A stretch of 64,000 nucleotides of DNA from Endozoicomonas numazuensis (GCF_000722635.1 NZ_JOKH01000002.1:1043244-1107243); one strand, 5' to 3'. Shown: positions 1 to 9,425, counted from the first letter of the stretch. Made by a program: numbers and translations. The notes: generated from the sequence alone by a model not told the origin.

Positions 1-1560
1 CTGGTTGAAAACAATAATCCAATTTCAACCTTTACGGCTTCAACGTTCAATTACACCAGAAGTGGTAATCATACTCTGGCAGACTTTATTGGCAGCGATA
101 GCAGTACTCTGACCGGTAATGGTGATATGCCAGGTCAGACATTTGCGCTCAAGATGACGGGTTATATTCGTCTAACAGCAGGTACCCATGATTTTAATGT
201 GGCCTCGGATGATGGTTTCAGGTTGAAAATCAATGGTGACACCGTTACTGAGTTCACCGCCCCCAGAGGGGTCGCTACAAGTTCTGGAAACTTCACAGCG
301 CCTCAGGACGGCCTATATGAAGTGGAGCTGGTTTACTGGCAGGGGAATTTCGGAGCGGATATGGTTGTCAGCAGTTCGACCGCAGAACCTTTCCAGTTTT
401 ACGATATGTTGCCTGCGGGTGCTGAACCGGTGAGTGGGCAAAGTTATTACGACCTGCCTACTCCGGATATCGTCGTAGATGTAGCTTCAGATGTTGCTCT
501 TTCAGCCGGCACCGATAATGGTGATGGTACCTGGGCACTCAAAGGCAGTGACCTTAATGACTTGACCATGACCAATACGGGAACTAATGCCTGGGATGAC
601 AGCCTGACATTCACAGCGAATAAGGAAACCAAACGCAGTATTTCAATCGGTGACTCAAGCTTTGAAAGTCAGTCTCTGGGCGACAACAGTTTTGTTCACA
701 ATCCAACAGGGACAGCCTGGAATTTCTCAGGAAGCGGTCAAAACGGTATCCATGACTACGACTCAGTAGCATTGGATGAGCAGTCTACGGAAGGTACAGA
801 TACTGCATTCATCAATCAAGATGGCGGGGTTATCTCGCAGACATTATCTGAGAACTTTGACCTTAACTCTGTTTATGAGTTGCAGGTGGATATCGGTAAT
901 CACAAAAATTCTGCTGGGATGGGTGATTATGAAGTGCGTATCAAAGCAGGTGGAGTAACACTTGTTGCAGATGGCTCTTTAACTCCGGCAGAAGGGCAGT
1001 TTGAAACACTGACACTGACTCTAGATGGTTCCTCTATTGCAGCAAACTCTGCTGCAGTGGGTCAGCCTATAACCATAGAGCTGGTCAAGAACAGTGGCTA
1101 CCAGGTTGCGTTTGATAATGTCCGGCTAACGGCCACTACCACTGAACAAGTGGCACAGGAAACAGTCAATACAGATCAGAGTGATCAAATCACTGGCGGA
1201 GCCGGCGATGACGTTCTTACCGGTGGTAATGACAGCGATACCTTTATCTGGGAAGCTTCTGATATGGGATCATTAGTCACCCCGGCAGAGGATATTATCA
1301 AGGATTTCCATACAGGCTCTGGTGGGGACATTATTGATCTGAGCGATGTTTTAGTGAACGATGCAGAGCCCCTTGATCAATATCTCAGCCTGAACTTTGA
1401 TAACGGTGATACCACCATCGAAGTGAAGCCTGACGCCAACGGGGGAGTCACCCAAAAGATCAAGCTGGAGGGCGTTGACCTCTCTGGTTATGGTGGAGGC
1501 AGCACTGATTCGGAAATTCTGAACAACTTGATCAGTGATGGAAACCTTCAAATCGATTGA
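1..1560 (+). CDS. Type I-secreted PA14-domain protein, C-terminal part (5' end outside window)
   Basis: The reading frame is open from base 1, so this is the C-terminal 519 residues of a longer protein; the ATG at 127 is internal. The first part (about residues 40-140) reads like a PA14/GLEYA-type carbohydrate-binding fold, with the motif FNVASDDGFRLKINGD followed by a beta-rich segment. The last 130 residues carry RTX-like text (GGAGDDVLTGGNDSDTF) and an acidic segment ending in an IIDLSDVL-type motif, which is the usual C-terminal target domain of proteins exported by type I secretion. The likely product is a large calcium-binding extracellular adhesin. It overlaps the 3' end of the convergent gene by 13 bp. 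The exporter genes are not in the window. The domain assignment is firm at the C-terminus and moderate for PA14. Confidence 0.8.
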   Translation: MVENNNPISTFTASTFNYTRSGNHTLADFIGSDSSTLTGNGDMPGQTFALKMTGYIRLTAGTHDFNVASDDGFRLKINGDTVTEFTAPRGVATSSGNFTAPQDGLYEVELVYWQGNFGADMVVSSSTAEPFQFYDMLPAGAEPVSGQSYYDLPTPDIVVDVASDVALSAGTDNGDGTWALKGSDLNDLTMTNTGTNAWDDSLTFTANKETKRSISIGDSSFESQSLGDNSFVHNPTGTAWNFSGSGQNGIHDYDSVALDEQSTEGTDTAFINQDGGVISQTLSENFDLNSVYELQVDIGNHKNSAGMGDYEVRIKAGGVTLVADGSLTPAEGQFETLTLTLDGSSIAANSAAVGQPITIELVKNSGYQVAFDNVRLTATTTEQVAQETVNTDQSDQITGGAGDDVLTGGNDSDTFIWEASDMGSLVTPAEDIIKDFHTGSGGDIIDLSDVLVNDAEPLDQYLSLNFDNGDTTIEVKPDANGGVTQKIKLEGVDLSGYGGGSTDSEILNNLISDGNLQID

Positions 1561-2648
1561 TCTGATACAGGCCGTGTGGGAAACAGCTTGAAACGCCAAT
1601 CTTTTCCCACATTTTGAGATACTCCAAGACGGCTTTTACGAGTCTTGGGACTCCCTGCAAAAGACAAACGCGCACTCACCAGCTTTTCAGCCTGATCTTC
1701 TGCCAAACCAGCCTCAGAAGTCAGATGATTTTTTATCCTGCTACGCCACCAGATCACATCTTCCGAAAAAGTTTGGCCTAATTGATTCGCATGAGCCAAA
1801 GTAATGTGAAACTTATCCAGATCCATTGAGTTGGCATTGAAATGTCTTAGTAAAGTCGATAATTCCTGAAGCTCCGCCTCAAAATCCGGATTGAGCATAT
1901 CGAATGTATAGGTCACCTGCTGAGCCTCATTCAAAGAAAGGGAAAGCTCATCTGTAACGCCACCATCGGGTTTGGTTTGTACGAGCATCGTTTTGTATTT
2001 CAACGACTTCCCGGGGATATACAGATGGCCAGAATCTTTAAACTGGGTTTCATCAAGTTCTTTTCCAACAGATTCGAAAAGCCGGTTTCCTCTTGTATAC
2101 GAGTCTCCCACTGCCTGAACAAGACTGTTTCTACCACTCCCTTCTGATCCCAGAACCAACCAGTAATCGGGTACTTTGATTTTTTGCCACTTTTTGATCT
2201 GCGCTGGCGATGGCAACTTTACCCCGGTACTGTCAGGATTTCCTCCCAACTTTAGATACAACTCTTTAAAACGACGATAAATACTGTCTTCTGTAGTTTC
2301 CAAAAAACCCTGATAAACCTGTAACTGATTGAGCCATCGAACAGCCTTTAGATGATTTCCCTTCAGATAGTCATTTTCAGCTCTGAACAATAAAGTCACA
2401 GCCGTCTTGTCTCTGGCCCATTTCGAAACCACTGATAATGCTCGACAGGCCAACAGGGCCAGTCCATTTGAAAGCGGTGTAATTTTTCCATTAATGAGTG
2501 GTCTATCAACAAAAGAGGGGGGTATATCGGGAGATTGCCGTCGTACATCCACTGGACGGATTGATTGATCTTGTTGCTGGGGAGCAGTATGTGAGGTTCC
2601 GACTAATCGGCCAGGCTGCTGATTTGAATCAGGAGGTAATAAGTTCAT
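1548..2648 (-). CDS. Protein of unknown function with degenerate P-loop and a HxT motif
   Basis: A 366-residue protein with no confident family. The first 60 residues are Pro/Gln-rich and look disordered. Near residue 170 is VLGSEGSGRNSLVQAV, which resembles a P-loop in which the usual Lys is Arg. Near residue 280 is DKFHITLAHA, like the HxT motif of 2H cyclic phosphodiesterases, but I see no second HxT. The start is well supported: a strong Shine-Dalgarno (AGGAGGTG) lies at 2652-2659, a few bases before ATG 2648. It lies 46 bp downstream of the pentapeptide-repeat gene on the same strand, so the two are probably co-transcribed. Either motif could be coincidental, so no function is assigned. 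Confidence 0.6.
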   Translation of the reverse strand: MNLLPPDSNQQPGRLVGTSHTAPQQQDQSIRPVDVRRQSPDIPPSFVDRPLINGKITPLSNGLALLACRALSVVSKWARDKTAVTLLFRAENDYLKGNHLKAVRWLNQLQVYQGFLETTEDSIYRRFKELYLKLGGNPDSTGVKLPSPAQIKKWQKIKVPDYWLVLGSEGSGRNSLVQAVGDSYTRGNRLFESVGKELDETQFKDSGHLYIPGKSLKYKTMLVQTKPDGGVTDELSLSLNEAQQVTYTFDMLNPDFEAELQELSTLLRHFNANSMDLDKFHITLAHANQLGQTFSEDVIWWRSRIKNHLTSEAGLAEDQAEKLVSARLSFAGSPKTRKSRLGVSQNVGKDWRFKLFPTRPVSDQSI

Positions 2649-2694
2649 GGTTCACCTCCTCTTATTCTTGCCCGGGGTCTGAATCAACCGATAC

Positions 2695-3837
2695 TCATTC
2701 GATTGAAGTTTCTCCATCCAGACCGGTGTGATTCATGGTCCAGGCTCCAAAATCAGAGTCCCTAATCAATGCTCCTACAAATGAGCTGCGATCAAATCGG
2801 GCATGGCTGAATTCAGCTTGATCAATCGTAATATGATCGAGACGACAGTGGTTAAACGATGGACTCTCTTCAAGGCTGTAACATTCCCTGAACTCACCCT
2901 GTTCAAAAACCACCTCGTTGAACTGGGTACCTTCCATCAACGCAGAATCCAGATCGACTCGAGTAAAACAACTGTTTGAGATTCGGGTTCTGACCAGCTT
3001 GGGGACATTGAATTCACAGTCGGTCATTACCACCTTGTTTAAAGTACCACCGGAAAATACAGGTCCGTCCTGTAAACTGTCACAACCTCTGAAATGGCAC
3101 TCTTCCATCAAGGCATTATTGAAGTGAGTACTCGACAGGGTGCAATCTCTGAATTCAATATTTCTGAGTTCTGACCCTGTAAAATTTGCGTCATCCAGAA
3201 AGCCATGAATAATCTGGCTGTTGTGCATCTTCAAGCCCATGCATGAACTGTTATGAAAGCTTTGAGCCCCCATATTACAGCTCTCAATCACTGCATTATC
3301 CAGACAACTCTGGTCAAAATTCACCGCGAATAGGTTACTGTCTACCAGCCGGGCATCGTCCAGTCTGCACTGCCTCAGATCGGCGCCATCCAGAATAGAG
3401 TCTTCAAAAATAGTGTCCTTGAGATCTGCGCCTCTGAAATCAGCACCGGATAAATCGCACCCTTTAAATCGGGCTCCTCTCAGCTTGGCCTTCCTGAAAT
3501 AACTGCCTTTCAGATCGGTTTGATTGAAACAGACTCGTTCCAGATCCCGGCCTTCAAGATTAACATCTCTCAGAATTTGCCGTGAAGGTACATTCATACC
3601 AGGATGAAGAAGATCTAAAAGCTCCGCAGCCAGATCAACAGAAGCCTGTGTGCTCGACACCAATTGAGCCTCTCCAGCAGGTTCTATTGCAATACTGTAA
3701 TCACCCAGTCCTTTCAGAAGAATGGGACTTTTTCCGGAAAGTCCTGCGGTTTTCATTCCTCCTGTGGCCAGCACATCAAACCTGCCCAATCCCTCTTGAG
3801 CATTCTGCTTGGTATCTTTCCCTGAATCGGACACCAC
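2695..3837 (-). CDS. Pentapeptide-repeat protein
   Basis: A 380-residue protein. From about residue 95 to 370 it has repeated A(D/N)LxX-type pentapeptides, for example KLRGARFKGCDLSGADFRGA, which fold into a right-handed quadrilateral beta-helix. The first 90 residues are not repeated and hold no recognisable signal peptide. Pentapeptide proteins range from gyrase-protecting mimics to secreted effectors. Nothing here decides between these, although the neighbour's disordered N-terminus would fit an effector locus. It is followed by the 366-residue gene on the same strand. The role is unknown; the fold is clear. Confidence 0.75.
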   Translation of the reverse strand: MVSDSGKDTKQNAQEGLGRFDVLATGGMKTAGLSGKSPILLKGLGDYSIAIEPAGEAQLVSSTQASVDLAAELLDLLHPGMNVPSRQILRDVNLEGRDLERVCFNQTDLKGSYFRKAKLRGARFKGCDLSGADFRGADLKDTIFEDSILDGADLRQCRLDDARLVDSNLFAVNFDQSCLDNAVIESCNMGAQSFHNSSCMGLKMHNSQIIHGFLDDANFTGSELRNIEFRDCTLSSTHFNNALMEECHFRGCDSLQDGPVFSGGTLNKVVMTDCEFNVPKLVRTRISNSCFTRVDLDSALMEGTQFNEVVFEQGEFRECYSLEESPSFNHCRLDHITIDQAEFSHARFDRSSFVGALIRDSDFGAWTMNHTGLDGETSIE

Positions 3838-4046
3838 TGAGCCTCCCTGGCTGATATTTAACGGTCTACTATGAAAATTATTTCATCACCCAGATTGAAG
3901 GGATGAATTTCTTCATGAATAGCTGTCTATTGAATTCGCCCGATGAACGGAAAGGTTTAGATTGCGGTCATCAAAAGACATTGATAACCGCAGCAGGGAA
4001 AGCCTTTACAAGAAAAAATAAAACTTTAGTCCATTTTTAATAGCAG

Positions 4047-4379
4047 TCAGTCACAAGGTTCCAGAACATGACTGGCAAGATCAAGCACAACATGCCGGAT
4101 ATGATGGTCATCCAGCTCGTAGAGCACCTGCTTACCTCTACGGGAAGATTTGAGAATTCTTGCTTCTCTGAGCCCTCTGAGATGGTGACTAGTCAACGGT
4201 TGAGACATACCTGAAATTTCTGACAGGCAGCAGACAGGCTGTGGAGCATCAATGCAAGCCATAACCAACTTGAGGCGCCCCTCATCCCCCAGAAGTCTGA
4301 AAAGAGAGGCCAGCCTGGCCAACTGCTCTGAAGACATTTCTGGTAATTCAGTACAACAGGGCTGATGAGTTTCAGTCAT
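4047..4379 (-). CDS. ArsR/SmtB-family winged-helix repressor
   Basis: A 110-residue ArsR-type regulator. Residues 18-100 form the winged helix: ARLASLFRLLGDEGRLKLVM, then LSEISGMSQPLTSHHLRGLR as the recognition helix region, then the wing GKQVLYEL. Several cysteines (CC near residue 8, CC near 49, C near the C-terminus) could bind a metal or sense a thiol, but the classic ELCVCDL metal site is replaced by PVCCLSEI. It is divergent from the HAD phosphatase gene. No metal-efflux gene lies next to it, so its target is not evident. Below its stop is a hairpin (GCGGTTATC / GATGACCGC, about 3965-3990) without a T-tract. Confidence 0.85.
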   Translation of the reverse strand: MTETHQPCCTELPEMSSEQLARLASLFRLLGDEGRLKLVMACIDAPQPVCCLSEISGMSQPLTSHHLRGLREARILKSSRRGKQVLYELDDHHIRHVVLDLASHVLEPCD

Positions 4380-4699
4380 AGAGAATTACATTTTAAAAAG
4401 TACATTTAGATTAAACCGCTATGAGCTAAAAACATCAGCTCATTTTTATACTGACCGGACAAGTCTAACTCGACTCACCCATCACCTGAAGTCAGACATC
4501 ATTACTTTTGAAAAATTCACCAAAAGTAACCAGACCTCACATTACAATCGAAAGACCAGTCTAAAGCAGTACTCCAGGAAACACCTAAAAATAAAATATG
4601 AGCCTATATTTTATTACTATCAGATCAACAAGCTAACTCGAAACAATTAACATCTACACAATGTTAGAATAAGAGAAGCCCAACACACTACTAAAGCCT
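4380..4699. other. Divergent intergenic region between arsR-like and HAD genes
   Basis: 320 bp, AT-rich, between divergent start codons, so it must carry both promoters. I see no confident operator, no conserved RNA structure and no ORF. Confidence 0.5.
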
Positions 4700-5377
4700 A
4701 TGAAAAATGAACTGAAAGCTGTGCTGTTCGATATGGATGGACTGATCTTTGACACCGAAGTCATTCATCGACAGTGCTGGATACTGGCCGGCCAGTCCTT
4801 TGGGTACGAAATCAATGACATTTTTTTTAAACACAGTACTGCCACCACAGGCAAAAAAACCCTGATACTACTCAATGAGCTCTTTGGAAAGGATTGTCCG
4901 GCAGAAGCCTTTTACCAACAGAAAAAAGACTTTTATCAGGAGTACATCAACTCCCACCCCACTCAGACAAAAAAGGGGTTTGTAGAACTGTTTCAATGGC
5001 TACGCTCCCAACCTCTGAAATTAGGTCTGGTAACGTCTTCAAGAAGCACTTCTGTTAATCATCATTTTGCCTCTAGAAGCGAGCTCGCAAGCTTTAATGT
5101 CGTGGTCACATCTGAACAGGTTGTAAACGGAAAACCAGATCCTGAACCTTACCTGCTGGCGTGCCAAAAGCTGGAGGTTGCGCCTGAAGAAACTGTGGTT
5201 TTTGAAGATTCAAACAATGGGATACGATCTGCCTTCAAGGCTGGGTGCCGAACGATAATGGTGCCAGACTACCTACCTCCGGAAGAAGATGTACAACAGC
5301 ATACATACGCTATCCTGGACAGTTTAAGTGATGCAAGGCCATTGTTGACCGATCAATTTTTGATTGAAGAGCCTTAA
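4700..5377 (+). CDS. HAD-superfamily hydrolase (beta-phosphoglucomutase/phosphatase-like)
   Basis: A 225-residue subfamily IA HAD enzyme. Motif I is VLFDMDGLIFDTE (nucleophile Asp and acid/base Asp), motif II is VTSSR, the Lys of motif III is in NGKPDPEPY, and motif IV is VVFEDSNNGI. The helical cap between motifs I and II is of the C1 type used by beta-phosphoglucomutase, phosphoglycolate phosphatase and sugar-phosphate phosphatases such as YniC/YqaB. The substrate cannot be read from sequence. It stands alone, convergent with the ABC importer operon, with a palindromic repeat between the two. Confidence 0.88.
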   Translation: MKNELKAVLFDMDGLIFDTEVIHRQCWILAGQSFGYEINDIFFKHSTATTGKKTLILLNELFGKDCPAEAFYQQKKDFYQEYINSHPTQTKKGFVELFQWLRSQPLKLGLVTSSRSTSVNHHFASRSELASFNVVVTSEQVVNGKPDPEPYLLACQKLEVAPEETVVFEDSNNGIRSAFKAGCRTIMVPDYLPPEEDVQQHTYAILDSLSDARPLLTDQFLIEEP

Positions 5378-5387
5378 CCCTCTACCC

Positions 5388-5458
5388 CATACCGTTCGCA
5401 CTGAGGTTGTCGAAGTGCGTGACCAGCATCCTTCGACAGCTCAGGATGACGGAGTATG
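5388..5458. repeat. Interspersed palindromic repeat, copy 1
   Basis: About 70 bp, an imperfect inverted repeat built around CACTGAG(G/C)TTGTCGAAG and its complement CTTCGACA(A)GCTCAG, ending in a GGAGTATG-type flank. The same unit recurs at 25540-25617, 26123-26185 and 54661-54741. It lies between convergent genes, so it may also act as a terminator or mRNA-end stabiliser. Confidence 0.85.
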
Positions 5459-5472
5459 TACACTTAGCTGCA

Positions 5473-6510
5473 CTAGACCGCTTCTTGTGTATCTTCGTCT
5501 ACTTCTCTGATTTCCCGAGTGTTGAATAACAGCTCGAGTGGAGCGCCTGCGGGAAAGATCCGCTCTGAACTTCTATTGAGCAAGTCCACCAGCAATTCTA
5601 CTCCACTGACATTGACGCGGTAACGAATGACATTACCCAAAAGCAAATAGTCAACCACCTGACCACGTACCGGATGCCGTACATGATCCGCATACTGGCG
5701 GCCTTCTTCACGAACGTAGATAGACTCCGGCCTGATAGCAATCTGCTTTTCTGACTTTATTCCGAGCGCTTGATACGCCTGAGTGCTACTCAGCAGGTTA
5801 TAGTTTCCTATAAAACGAACAACAAAAGCATTGGCAGGCTCCGTGTATATTGCTTCCGCCGTCCCGTTTTGAATAATCTTGCCATGGTTCATCAACAGAA
5901 TTCGATCTGACAGTGTCAGCGCTTCTTCCTGATCATGAGTAACAAACAAAGTGGTCAATCCCAATTCCTTTTGAATGGACCGAAGTTGTTCACGCAGATT
6001 TTTTCTGATTCGGGCATCCAAAGCCGATAACGGTTCGTCTAACAACAGTATTCTAGGCCTCACAATCAGAGATCTTGCCAGTGCAACCCTCTGACATTGC
6101 CCGCCTGAAAGTTCTGAAGGATAACGCTGTTCCTTCCCTCCCAACTCTACGAGTTCTATCGCCTCTATAACCCGCCGGGATCGCTCAGAAAGAGGGACTT
6201 TCTGCATTTTCAAACCAAAAGCAATATTCTCCCGAACCGTCATATTTGGAAAGAGCGCATAGCTCTGAAATACCATCGCAATACCACGTTCTCTGGCAGG
6301 CAAATCGGTGACGTTTGCGCTATCAATAAATAGCTGCCCTTCGTCTAACTGAGTAAGGCCTGCAACACATCGTAGCAATGTTGATTTTCCACAGCCTGAA
6401 GGTCCCAGAAGCGTGACAAATTCGCCTTTCTCCAGAGCAAAATCGATGTGGGTAAAGACCAGACTATCGTCATACTTTTTTTCCAGTCCCTGCGCCCTGA
6501 GGAAGCTCAT
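5473..6510 (-). CDS. ABC importer ATP-binding protein (PotA/PhnT-like)
   Basis: A 345-residue nucleotide-binding subunit of an importer that energises the two permeases encoded just upstream. It has Walker A LLGPSGCGKSTLLR, a Q-loop in MVFQSYALFPNM, signature LSGGQCQRVALA, Walker B ILLLDEPLSALD and the H-loop VTHDQEE. About 110 residues follow as a TOBE-type regulatory domain, as in the Pot/Fbp/Phn group. I chose ATG 6510 because it overlaps the permease stop as ATGA, a translational-coupling arrangement; an in-frame GTG at 6525 is the alternative. It is the last gene of the operon. Confidence 0.92.
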   Translation of the reverse strand: MSFLRAQGLEKKYDDSLVFTHIDFALEKGEFVTLLGPSGCGKSTLLRCVAGLTQLDEGQLFIDSANVTDLPARERGIAMVFQSYALFPNMTVRENIAFGLKMQKVPLSERSRRVIEAIELVELGGKEQRYPSELSGGQCQRVALARSLIVRPRILLLDEPLSALDARIRKNLREQLRSIQKELGLTTLFVTHDQEEALTLSDRILLMNHGKIIQNGTAEAIYTEPANAFVVRFIGNYNLLSSTQAYQALGIKSEKQIAIRPESIYVREEGRQYADHVRHPVRGQVVDYLLLGNVIRYRVNVSGVELLVDLLNRSSERIFPAGAPLELLFNTREIREVDEDTQEAV

Positions 6511-7289
6511 TGTTTTTTTCCCCACTGCCCGGCCAGTATCGTCATCAGCATGATCACCAGAAAATAACTGACCACCACCGCACTACTGAAATGTCCGCTT
6601 CTTGCCTTCATATTGAACAGATACACCTGCACCGTTTCAAACCGGGTTCCCACCAGAATATTGGCAAACACAAATTCTCCAATCAGCAGAGAAAAACTCA
6701 AGAACAGGGAAATCATCAAACCCGTTTTCAAATTCGGTAACACAATGGTAAAAAAAGCCCGAAAAGTGCTCGCGCCCAATAAATGAGCGGCATCCAGCAT
6801 ATCCTGAAGATTAAGATTCGCCATATTGTTGGCAATAGCTCGGTAGGAAAAAGGCAAAGCTACCGTGAAGTAAGCCCCTAATAAAATCCACGGAGTTCCT
6901 GTCAGCGTGATCACATCATTAGAGAAGATTTGCAGCAACCCAACCGAAGACACCACCGGTGGCACAGCAAAGGGCAGCAAAATAATGAAATTCATGAAGG
7001 GTTTTAAGAAAGGGAAATAGTAGAAAACAATAAATGCCGTCGGAACCACCAATATCAGGGTCAGTATAAGCGCCCCCAGGCACACCATAATAGAATTCAT
7101 CATCGCCTGTAAGAATCGATGCTCGACAAACAGAATTTTGTACCACTTAAAGGTAACGCCGTCGGGTAGCATGCCTGAAGACCAGCTGGTACTTATGGAA
7201 TAGAGCAAGGTTCCCAGCAGTGGCAGCATCATTATCGACATGAATACGATGATAACTGACAGATGTCCGATACTATTTGACCTTCGCAC
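6507..7289 (-). CDS. ABC importer permease, second subunit (PotC-like)
   Basis: A 260-residue BPD_transp_1-type inner-membrane permease with six predicted hydrophobic segments. The EAA-type cytoplasmic loop that docks to the ATPase is DMLDAAHLLGASTFRAFFTIV near residues 165-185. It starts at GTG 7289 behind GGGAGG and overlaps the upstream permease by 17 bp. It should pair with that permease to form the translocation channel. Confidence 0.9.
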   Translation of the reverse strand: MRRSNSIGHLSVIIVFMSIMMLPLLGTLLYSISTSWSSGMLPDGVTFKWYKILFVEHRFLQAMMNSIMVCLGALILTLILVVPTAFIVFYYFPFLKPFMNFIILLPFAVPPVVSSVGLLQIFSNDVITLTGTPWILLGAYFTVALPFSYRAIANNMANLNLQDMLDAAHLLGASTFRAFFTIVLPNLKTGLMISLFLSFSLLIGEFVFANILVGTRFETVQVYLFNMKARSGHFSSAVVVSYFLVIMLMTILAGQWGKKQ

Positions 7290-8124
7290 GTAGCCTCCCC
7301 GGCTTGATTAACCATTCATTTGCCAGTGTTACCAACATCAGAATAAAAACCAGGATCATAGAGAGGGCACTTGCGAGCCAGGGGTCCAGAAAGATATCGC
7401 CGGAAATCAGATTACTGATTCTGATCGTGAGAAGGTTGTAATTACCCCCTGTCAGGGCAAAAGCAGTAGCCATAGTCCCCATGGCATTCGCAAAGAGGAT
7501 AATAAAAGTCCCAAGAATACCGGGCATCAGAACCGGTAGCCCAATATTCAACCAGTATCGAAACTTACCAGCCCCCAGTAGACAAGCCGCTTCCTGCCAT
7601 TCATCCCTGAGCCCTTCCATGGCCGGAAGCATCAGCAAAATAGCCAATGGGATTTGAAAATAGCTGTATATCAGAATAAGGCCAAAGGCTGAGTAAAGAT
7701 TAAAACCATGTCCAATATTCAGCTGATCAAGCAAAGCTATTAGACAACCATTAGCTCCCAGCAAAATAACAAATGCAAATGCCAGTGGAACACCGGAAAA
7801 GTTGGCAATCATATTAGAGATCGTCAGGGTTGCTTCTTTGAGGCGACCGGACAGTCGATGCAGTGACCAGGCGCAGGGCAAAGCCAGCAACATTCCAGCA
7901 ATACTAGAGTAAATACTGATTTTCAGACTGTTGTAGATTGCCTGTCGGAAATATCGGCTTTCCAAAATAAACTGGTAATTGTCCACCCCCCACTCTTCCC
8001 CCATATTGCTTTTGAAACTGTTCACTAACACCCACAGCAGAGGAAGAACTTGAAAAAGAAAAAAAGTCAGAATAAAGGGTGCCAACAGCAAAAGCGCCGC
8101 TCTTTTCGCCTTGTAAAAAGCCAT
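7273..8124 (-). CDS. ABC importer permease, first subunit (PotB-like)
   Basis: A 283-residue inner-membrane permease with about six transmembrane segments and the coupling loop EWQEAACLLGAGKFRYWLNI near residue 195. It lies 10 bp after the phosphodiesterase gene and overlaps the next permease, so it sits mid-operon. The pairing of two different single-domain permeases with a PotA-type ATPase is the layout of the spermidine, Fe(III) and 2-aminoethylphosphonate importers. Confidence 0.9.
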   Translation of the reverse strand: MAFYKAKRAALLLLAPFILTFFLFQVLPLLWVLVNSFKSNMGEEWGVDNYQFILESRYFRQAIYNSLKISIYSSIAGMLLALPCAWSLHRLSGRLKEATLTISNMIANFSGVPLAFAFVILLGANGCLIALLDQLNIGHGFNLYSAFGLILIYSYFQIPLAILLMLPAMEGLRDEWQEAACLLGAGKFRYWLNIGLPVLMPGILGTFIILFANAMGTMATAFALTGGNYNLLTIRISNLISGDIFLDPWLASALSMILVFILMLVTLANEWLIKPGRLRAKVK

Positions 8125-8134
8125 ATTGTACTTC

Positions 8135-8944
8135 TCAGTGAACAGAGCTTATAGGCAACAACTTACCATGTTGCTCAATTCCCAGAGCTTCACAAGCCAA
8201 GCCACATATATGCAACTGCTTCAGCTGCATACTTCGAAGGTCATCAAACGTTTCCCCCAGCAGAAACAATGGCACTTCACGCTCTTCGGCCAACGTACCA
8301 CCATGACTGCACATACCGTTCATACCGTGATCACTGGTTACCAAGATCTGATATCCAGCCTCTACCCAGTCAGGCAGATATTCGGCCATCTGTACATCCA
8401 CTGAGCTCGCTGCCATACGATACTCTGCCGACAGCGAACCATAGTGGTGTCCTGCATCATCTACATTCATTGGATGAATCAAAAGAAAGTCAGGGTCATG
8501 AGTGGCTCTAAGATATTCAGCATCAGCAAAAAGATGGCTGTCAGGATAATGGTCAAGCCAATAGAAAAGACCATTCTGGATTAATTGAGCCGGATTGTTT
8601 TGAAATCGATCTTTCAGTGGCTGGAAAGGCGTATGATTGTAAAGCTCACTGAACATAAAATAGGCTGCGGCGGCTGTCGTTTTGCCATGATCCCTGGCCA
8701 GGGAGAAAATGCTGCTCTGATTTGACCTTCTGGCCATATTGTTCGAAAGAACACCATGATCAAGAGGGCGAGCTCCCGTCAGTATGGTTTCATAGAGAGG
8801 TCTGGAGAGACTGGGTAGTTCACAGACCAGTTTGTGCAACTGGGCCCGGGACAGTTCTACATACCCCATCAGGCACCCCATACATTCACGAGCCACCTGA
8901 TAGTTCAAACCGTCAAGAATAATCAGTATGAGCTTGTTACTCAT
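8135..8944 (-). CDS. Alkaline-phosphatase-superfamily phosphodiesterase/hydrolase
   Basis: A 269-residue protein of the type I phosphodiesterase/nucleotide pyrophosphatase family within the alkaline phosphatase superfamily. The first metal site is LIILDGLNY, the nucleophile Thr lies in LYETILTGARP, and later metal ligands are seen in NVDDAGHHYG, TSDHGMNG and SHGG. No signal peptide is visible, so it is probably cytoplasmic and acts on what the importer brings in. Its place inside an ABC operon points to a phosphate ester, a phosphodiester or a phosphonate-like ligand as the substrate; phosphonoacetate hydrolase is in the same superfamily. Superfamily confident, substrate inferred. Confidence 0.85.
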   Translation of the reverse strand: MSNKLILIILDGLNYQVARECMGCLMGYVELSRAQLHKLVCELPSLSRPLYETILTGARPLDHGVLSNNMARRSNQSSIFSLARDHGKTTAAAAYFMFSELYNHTPFQPLKDRFQNNPAQLIQNGLFYWLDHYPDSHLFADAEYLRATHDPDFLLIHPMNVDDAGHHYGSLSAEYRMAASSVDVQMAEYLPDWVEAGYQILVTSDHGMNGMCSHGGTLAEEREVPLFLLGETFDDLRSMQLKQLHICGLACEALGIEQHGKLLPISSVH

Positions 8945-9425
8945 GATTCACTCCGGATACCCGTTCACGGTTAACACCGGGAACAACCTTTACACAGAGC
9001 AGTCGAAAAACACTGCTACCTGCATGCAAGTCTGACTGATAAGCCATAGGAGCTTGACCAAAAATAGTGGTCAGACGTCTAGGAGGCTGACCGAGAATAG
9101 ACAGTCCGGCCTAAAATCCAGAAAGAACGGCCATCTTTTCCACTGGATTTGCTTAAATAGGTCAACTATTCGCACAAATCCAGTGAAAAAGCTGACTCGT
9201 TCTACTGAATTTTATGCTCGGACGCTATTCTCGGTCAGCCTCCTAGAAACCCTAAGTTTCAAAGCATAAAAGTCAAAACCGTTCGAGAAATACTAGTCGA
9301 GTTTGATTATTCTTCAGTAAATAATTTTCTATAAAAAATAGATTCGAATCGCTTAAGTTCGATTACTGATCTCGATGCCTGGTTTAAGAAGACACTCTTC
9401 ACAAAGCTGCGTTTGCTCAGACATT
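8945..9425. other. Intergenic gap inside the ABC operon
   Basis: 481 bp separate the binding-protein gene from the phosphodiesterase gene. The middle is occupied by a palindromic MITE (9078-9247). The rest has a small hairpin (TGACCA / TGGTCA, about 9056-9075) and no ORF or promoter I can defend. Confidence 0.6.
9078..9247. mobile_element. MITE-like palindromic element, 170 bp
   Basis: The ends are a perfect 23-bp terminal inverted repeat (9078-9100 and 9225-9247) containing AGGAGGCTGACCGAGAATAG. The interior continues as an imperfect inverted repeat: AAATCCAG-type and CACTGGATTTG segments near 9112-9150 pair with CAAATCCAGTG near 9175-9186. The whole unit could fold into one long hairpin around a centre near 9160. 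There is no ORF. The form is that of a non-autonomous element mobilised by a transposase with matching ends; none of the transposases in this window obviously has them. No clear target duplication was seen. Confidence 0.8.
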
